A DNA stretch of 8,217 nucleotides from Cellvibrionales bacterium UBA2618 (GTDB taxonomy: Bacteria > Pseudomonadota > Gammaproteobacteria > Pseudomonadales > Porticoccaceae). The notes beneath the pieces were generated by a model. That model searched no databases. It was not told the origin of the DNA and saw only the letters and a list, made by a program, of their open reading frames with translations. Location of the stretch: NCBI GenBank assembly GCA_002339165.1, contig DDJS01000114.1, positions 8,530 through 16,746 of the forward strand, in the 5' to 3' direction. Positions 6,224 to 8,217 of this stretch are shown here, one piece after another; positions within the stretch are counted from its first letter, which is position 1; each line of letters opens with the position of its first letter. Made by a program: the position numbers and the translations under genes.

Positions 6224-6706
6224 ATGTTGGAAATATCAAGACCGTTTAAGATCTTAGGGCTGCAGCAAATAGCGGTCGGAGGTGAGGACAAGAACGCACT
6301 AAAGGAATTTTGGGTGGGGTTATTGGGAATTTCTCAAATTGGCCACTTTGTCAGTGAGAGTGAAAACGTCGACGAAGATATTTGCCAACTGGGTAGCGGT
6401 GACTTCGCGGTTGAAGTTGATTTGATGCAACCTCTGGACGTTGAGCGACGACCGCGGGTGGATAATCCCGCGCTCAACCATATCGGGCTTTGGGTGGACG
6501 ATCTGGCTGCCGCATACGAGTGGCTGCAAACGCAAGGTCTGCGGTTTACTCCCGGAGGTATTCGCAAAGGTGCCGCGGGTTTCGACGTCTGTTTTGTGCA
6601 TCCCAAGGGCAATGATCTGTTTCCTCGCAGTGCAGAGGGTGTGCTGGTTGAATTGGTGCAGGCGCCGCAGCGAGTCATCGACGCCTACGCGTGTCAGAGC
6701 GTGTAG
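6224..6706 (+). CDS. VOC-superfamily (glyoxalase/methylmalonyl-CoA epimerase-like) protein
   Basis: This 160-residue protein is built from two beta-alpha-beta-beta-beta modules of the vicinal-oxygen-chelate fold. Candidate metal ligands fall at the expected places: Q15 in the first strand (LQQIAV), E64 or D66 (FAVEVD), H86 (LNHIGLWVDDL) and E143 (GVLVELVQAP). The second module, with HIGLWVDDLAAAYEWL, then PGGIRKG, FVHPKG and GVLVELVQ, resembles methylmalonyl-CoA epimerase and glyoxalase I. The first ligand is Gln rather than the His of typical epimerases. Members include lyases, epimerases, dioxygenases and resistance proteins, so the reaction is unknown. AGGAG at 6214-6218, five bases from the ATG, is the strongest Shine-Dalgarno in the window, and a TAA immediately before the ATG fixes the start. 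It probably shares a transcript with cysC-sat. No sulfur-related role can be read from the sequence. Confidence 0.88.
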   Translation: MLEISRPFKILGLQQIAVGGEDKNALKEFWVGLLGISQIGHFVSESENVDEDICQLGSGDFAVEVDLMQPLDVERRPRVDNPALNHIGLWVDDLAAAYEWLQTQGLRFTPGGIRKGAAGFDVCFVHPKGNDLFPRSAEGVLVELVQAPQRVIDAYACQSV

Positions 6707-6813
6707 ATCAATAGCATTCGCCACAGCGACTTTTTGTCTGTAAACTCGCGGCCTTGCCTAGCCAGCCAGTCGTGGACTACCTCCGCTCGATACGGCCTTC
6801 GAATGAAAAAACT
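6707..6813. other. Intergenic gap before the helicase, no clear terminator or promoter
   Basis: I find no GC-rich stem followed by T-residues. The only foldable element is ACAG-CG-AC (6723-6730) with GTCTGT (6736-6741) around a T5 loop, a weak bulged stem. Nor is there a recognisable -35/-10 pair. Whether the helicase has its own promoter or receives read-through from the VOC gene is undecided. Confidence 0.35.
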
Positions 6814-8217
6814 ATGGATTTTAAAACTTTAGGGTTATCCCCGGCGCTGATTAAGGCTATCGGGAAACAGGGATACGAGACGGCAACGCCGATTCAGGCG
6901 CAGGCTATTCCCGCAGTGCTCGCGGGGCGTGATGTAATGGCTGCGGCGCAGACCGGTACTGGCAAAACGGCGGGTTTTACTTTGCCAATATTGCAGCGCC
7001 TTGCCGAGGGAAGGCGCGCACCGGCGAATCATGCGCGTGCGCTCATCCTGACTCCAACGCGCGAATTGGCGGCTCAAGTGGGCGAGAGCGTAGCGGCCTA
7101 CAGTCAGTATTTACAGATCACTTCAACGGTGGTTTTTGGGGGCGTAAAAATCAACCCTCAGATGATGAAATTACGGCGCGGAGTCGATGTGTTGGTGGCG
7201 ACGCCCGGCCGGTTGTTGGATCTACACAGTCAAAACGCGGTGAGTTTTGATCGCTTGGAAGTGTTGGTGTTGGACGAAGCCGATCGAATGCTCGATATGG
7301 GTTTTATCAACGACATAAAGCGGATTATTTTAACGCTTCCGAGACGGCGACAAAATCTCCTATTTTCGGCGACATTTTCGGACGATATCCGGGCTCTTGC
7401 CAAGGGGTTGGTCTACGACCCGGTTGAAATATCGGTAAGTCCTCGAAATGCCGCTGCTCCCACCGTGACCCAGTGGTTGTGCCCGGTGGACAAAAAGCGC
7501 AAGGCGGGCTTGCTGACGCACTTGATCCACCAGCGCGAGTGGCGACAGGTGTTGGTGTTTACCAAAACCAAGCACGGCGCCAACAAATTGACAAAACACC
7601 TGGAGTCAGAGGGCATTGTTGCCGCAGCGATTCATGGCAATAAAAGTCAGGGCGCGAGAACCCGTGCCCTGGCGGGGTTTAAGGCGGGCGAAATTCGTAT
7701 ATTGGTGGCCACCGATATTGCCGCGCGGGGGCTCGATATCGAGCAATTGCCGCAGGTGGTAAATTTTGATTTGCCCAATGTTCCAGAGGATTATGTGCAT
7801 CGTATTGGGCGCACAGGACGAGCGGGTATGCGAGGTGAGGCGATCTCTCTGGTTAGTGCTGACGAAGTCGACCTGTTGTCGGATATTGAACGTTTGACTA
7901 AGACCTTATTGGCGCGCGAAGAAGTAGAGGATTTTGAACCCGATCAGCGGCTGCCGGAAACGACACTGGCGCGGCGTGTTAGCGTTGCAAAGCCTCGCAA
8001 ACTGCTGAATAACGAGAGTCTCAAACGTGATAACAGCCGTTCTAATCCAAAAAAGAAGCGTGCTAGCGCCTATGGGCATGGCCCAACGCCCGGCGCAAAA
8101 CGAAAAAACACTGGTCGAAGCGGGAGTTCTGATGCCCCAGGAGACGCCAGTTCAGGTGACAGACACGGTAACTCCAAAGTTAAAACTGGCGGGTCGGGGG
8201 ACGCGAACTCGCATCGT
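6814..8217 (+). CDS. DEAD-box ATP-dependent RNA helicase, RhlE-like (3' end beyond the window)
   Basis: 468 codons are open to the right edge. The helicase core is complete: Q-motif GYETATPIQ (20-28), motif I AQTGTGKT (45-52), Ia PTRELAAQ (81-88), GG (109-110), Ib TPGR (130-133), II DEAD (154-157), III SAT (185-187), IV VLVFTKT (246-252), V ATDIAARGLDI (299-309) and VI HRIGRTGRAG (329-338). It would unwind or remodel RNA with ATP, in cold growth, ribosome assembly or mRNA decay. From about residue 385 the sequence becomes a basic, then Ser/Gly/Asp-rich tail with PKKKR and AKRKN patches, typical of the variable RNA-binding extensions of RhlE-type enzymes. The ATG fits the family start (MxFxxLGLS). 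The frame is open upstream with a GTG at 6772, but that extension looks unlike the family. No good Shine-Dalgarno is seen. RhlE is preferred over SrmB or DbpA by general resemblance only. Confidence 0.93.
   Translation, partial: MDFKTLGLSPALIKAIGKQGYETATPIQAQAIPAVLAGRDVMAAAQTGTGKTAGFTLPILQRLAEGRRAPANHARALILTPTRELAAQVGESVAAYSQYLQITSTVVFGGVKINPQMMKLRRGVDVLVATPGRLLDLHSQNAVSFDRLEVLVLDEADRMLDMGFINDIKRIILTLPRRRQNLLFSATFSDDIRALAKGLVYDPVEISVSPRNAAAPTVTQWLCPVDKKRKAGLLTHLIHQREWRQVLVFTKTKHGANKLTKHLESEGIVAAAIHGNKSQGARTRALAGFKAGEIRILVATDIAARGLDIEQLPQVVNFDLPNVPEDYVHRIGRTGRAGMRGEAISLVSADEVDLLSDIERLTKTLLAREEVEDFEPDQRLPETTLARRVSVAKPRKLLNNESLKRDNSRSNPKKKRASAYGHGPTPGAKRKNTGRSGSSDAPGDASSGDRHGNSKVKTGGSGDANSHR

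Noticed and set aside
6320..6724. Long open frames on the minus strand opposite the VOC gene
   Set aside because: The plus-strand protein has a clear fold, metal-ligand pattern and strong ribosome site. The opposite-strand products have no recognisable motif and are shadow frames.
6723..6741. Intrinsic terminator after the VOC gene
   Set aside because: The stem is bulged, AT-rich for its length, and the T-run is in the loop rather than after the stem.
6772..6813. Longer helicase starting at GTG 6772
   Set aside because: The 14-residue extension does not resemble RhlE-type N-termini, whereas the ATG at 6814 gives the usual MxFxxLGLS start.
6803..6832. Nine-codon ORF (MKKLWILKL) overlapping the helicase start
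   Set aside because: No ribosome site; it overlaps the helicase start in another frame and is easily expected by chance.

Overview
The window looks like a chromosomal stretch from a Gammaproteobacterium, probably a marine or aerobic hydrocarbon/fatty-acid-degrading lineage. This is inferred from the protein families (a fused rubredoxin/rubredoxin reductase, a CaiB-family acyl-CoA racemase, single-subunit ATP sulfurylase with a separate APS kinase, an RhlE-like DEAD-box helicase), from moderate GC and from Shine-Dalgarno usage. No phylogenetic search was possible, so the taxonomic call is soft. Coding density is ordinary. I see no tRNA, rRNA, CRISPR array, insertion sequence or phage gene.

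Layout. Bases 1-90 may hold the last 29 codons of an unrecognised rightward gene, and 91-501 show no convincing gene. At 502-1368 (+) lies a 3-hydroxyisobutyrate dehydrogenase-family oxidoreductase. It converges on a leftward pair: a rubredoxin-rubredoxin reductase fusion (2804-1452) and, upstream of it, an alpha-methylacyl-CoA racemase-like CaiB/BaiF protein (4082-2904). A perfect 9-bp inverted repeat lies between the convergent genes and is the likely transcription end. A 233-bp divergent control region (4083-4315) separates the leftward pair from a rightward cluster: cysC (4316-4933), sat (4974-6155, TTG start) and a VOC/glyoxalase-fold protein (6224-6706). A DEAD-box RNA helicase begins at 6814 and is still open at the window's right edge.

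How the genes work together. Sat makes adenosine 5'-phosphosulfate (APS) from ATP and sulfate, and CysC phosphorylates it to PAPS, so the cysC-sat pair is a complete two-step sulfate-activation unit. No PAPS reductase or sulfotransferase lies in the window, so whether the PAPS goes to assimilation or to sulfation cannot be told. The left half is oxidative and acyl-CoA related: the racemase would set the stereochemistry of 2-methyl-branched acyl-CoAs, the dehydrogenase acts on a small beta-hydroxyacid, and the rubredoxin fusion would carry electrons from NADH, classically to an alkane hydroxylase. A shared role in branched-chain or hydrocarbon catabolism is inference only, since no hydroxylase is present.

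Nothing here clearly amounts to a new biological system. The points most worth a second look are the one-polypeptide electron-transfer chain, the odd sat start region (ATG-GAG-TAA in frame just before the TTG start), a dyad overlapping the putative cysC promoter, and the uncharacterised VOC protein directly after sat.
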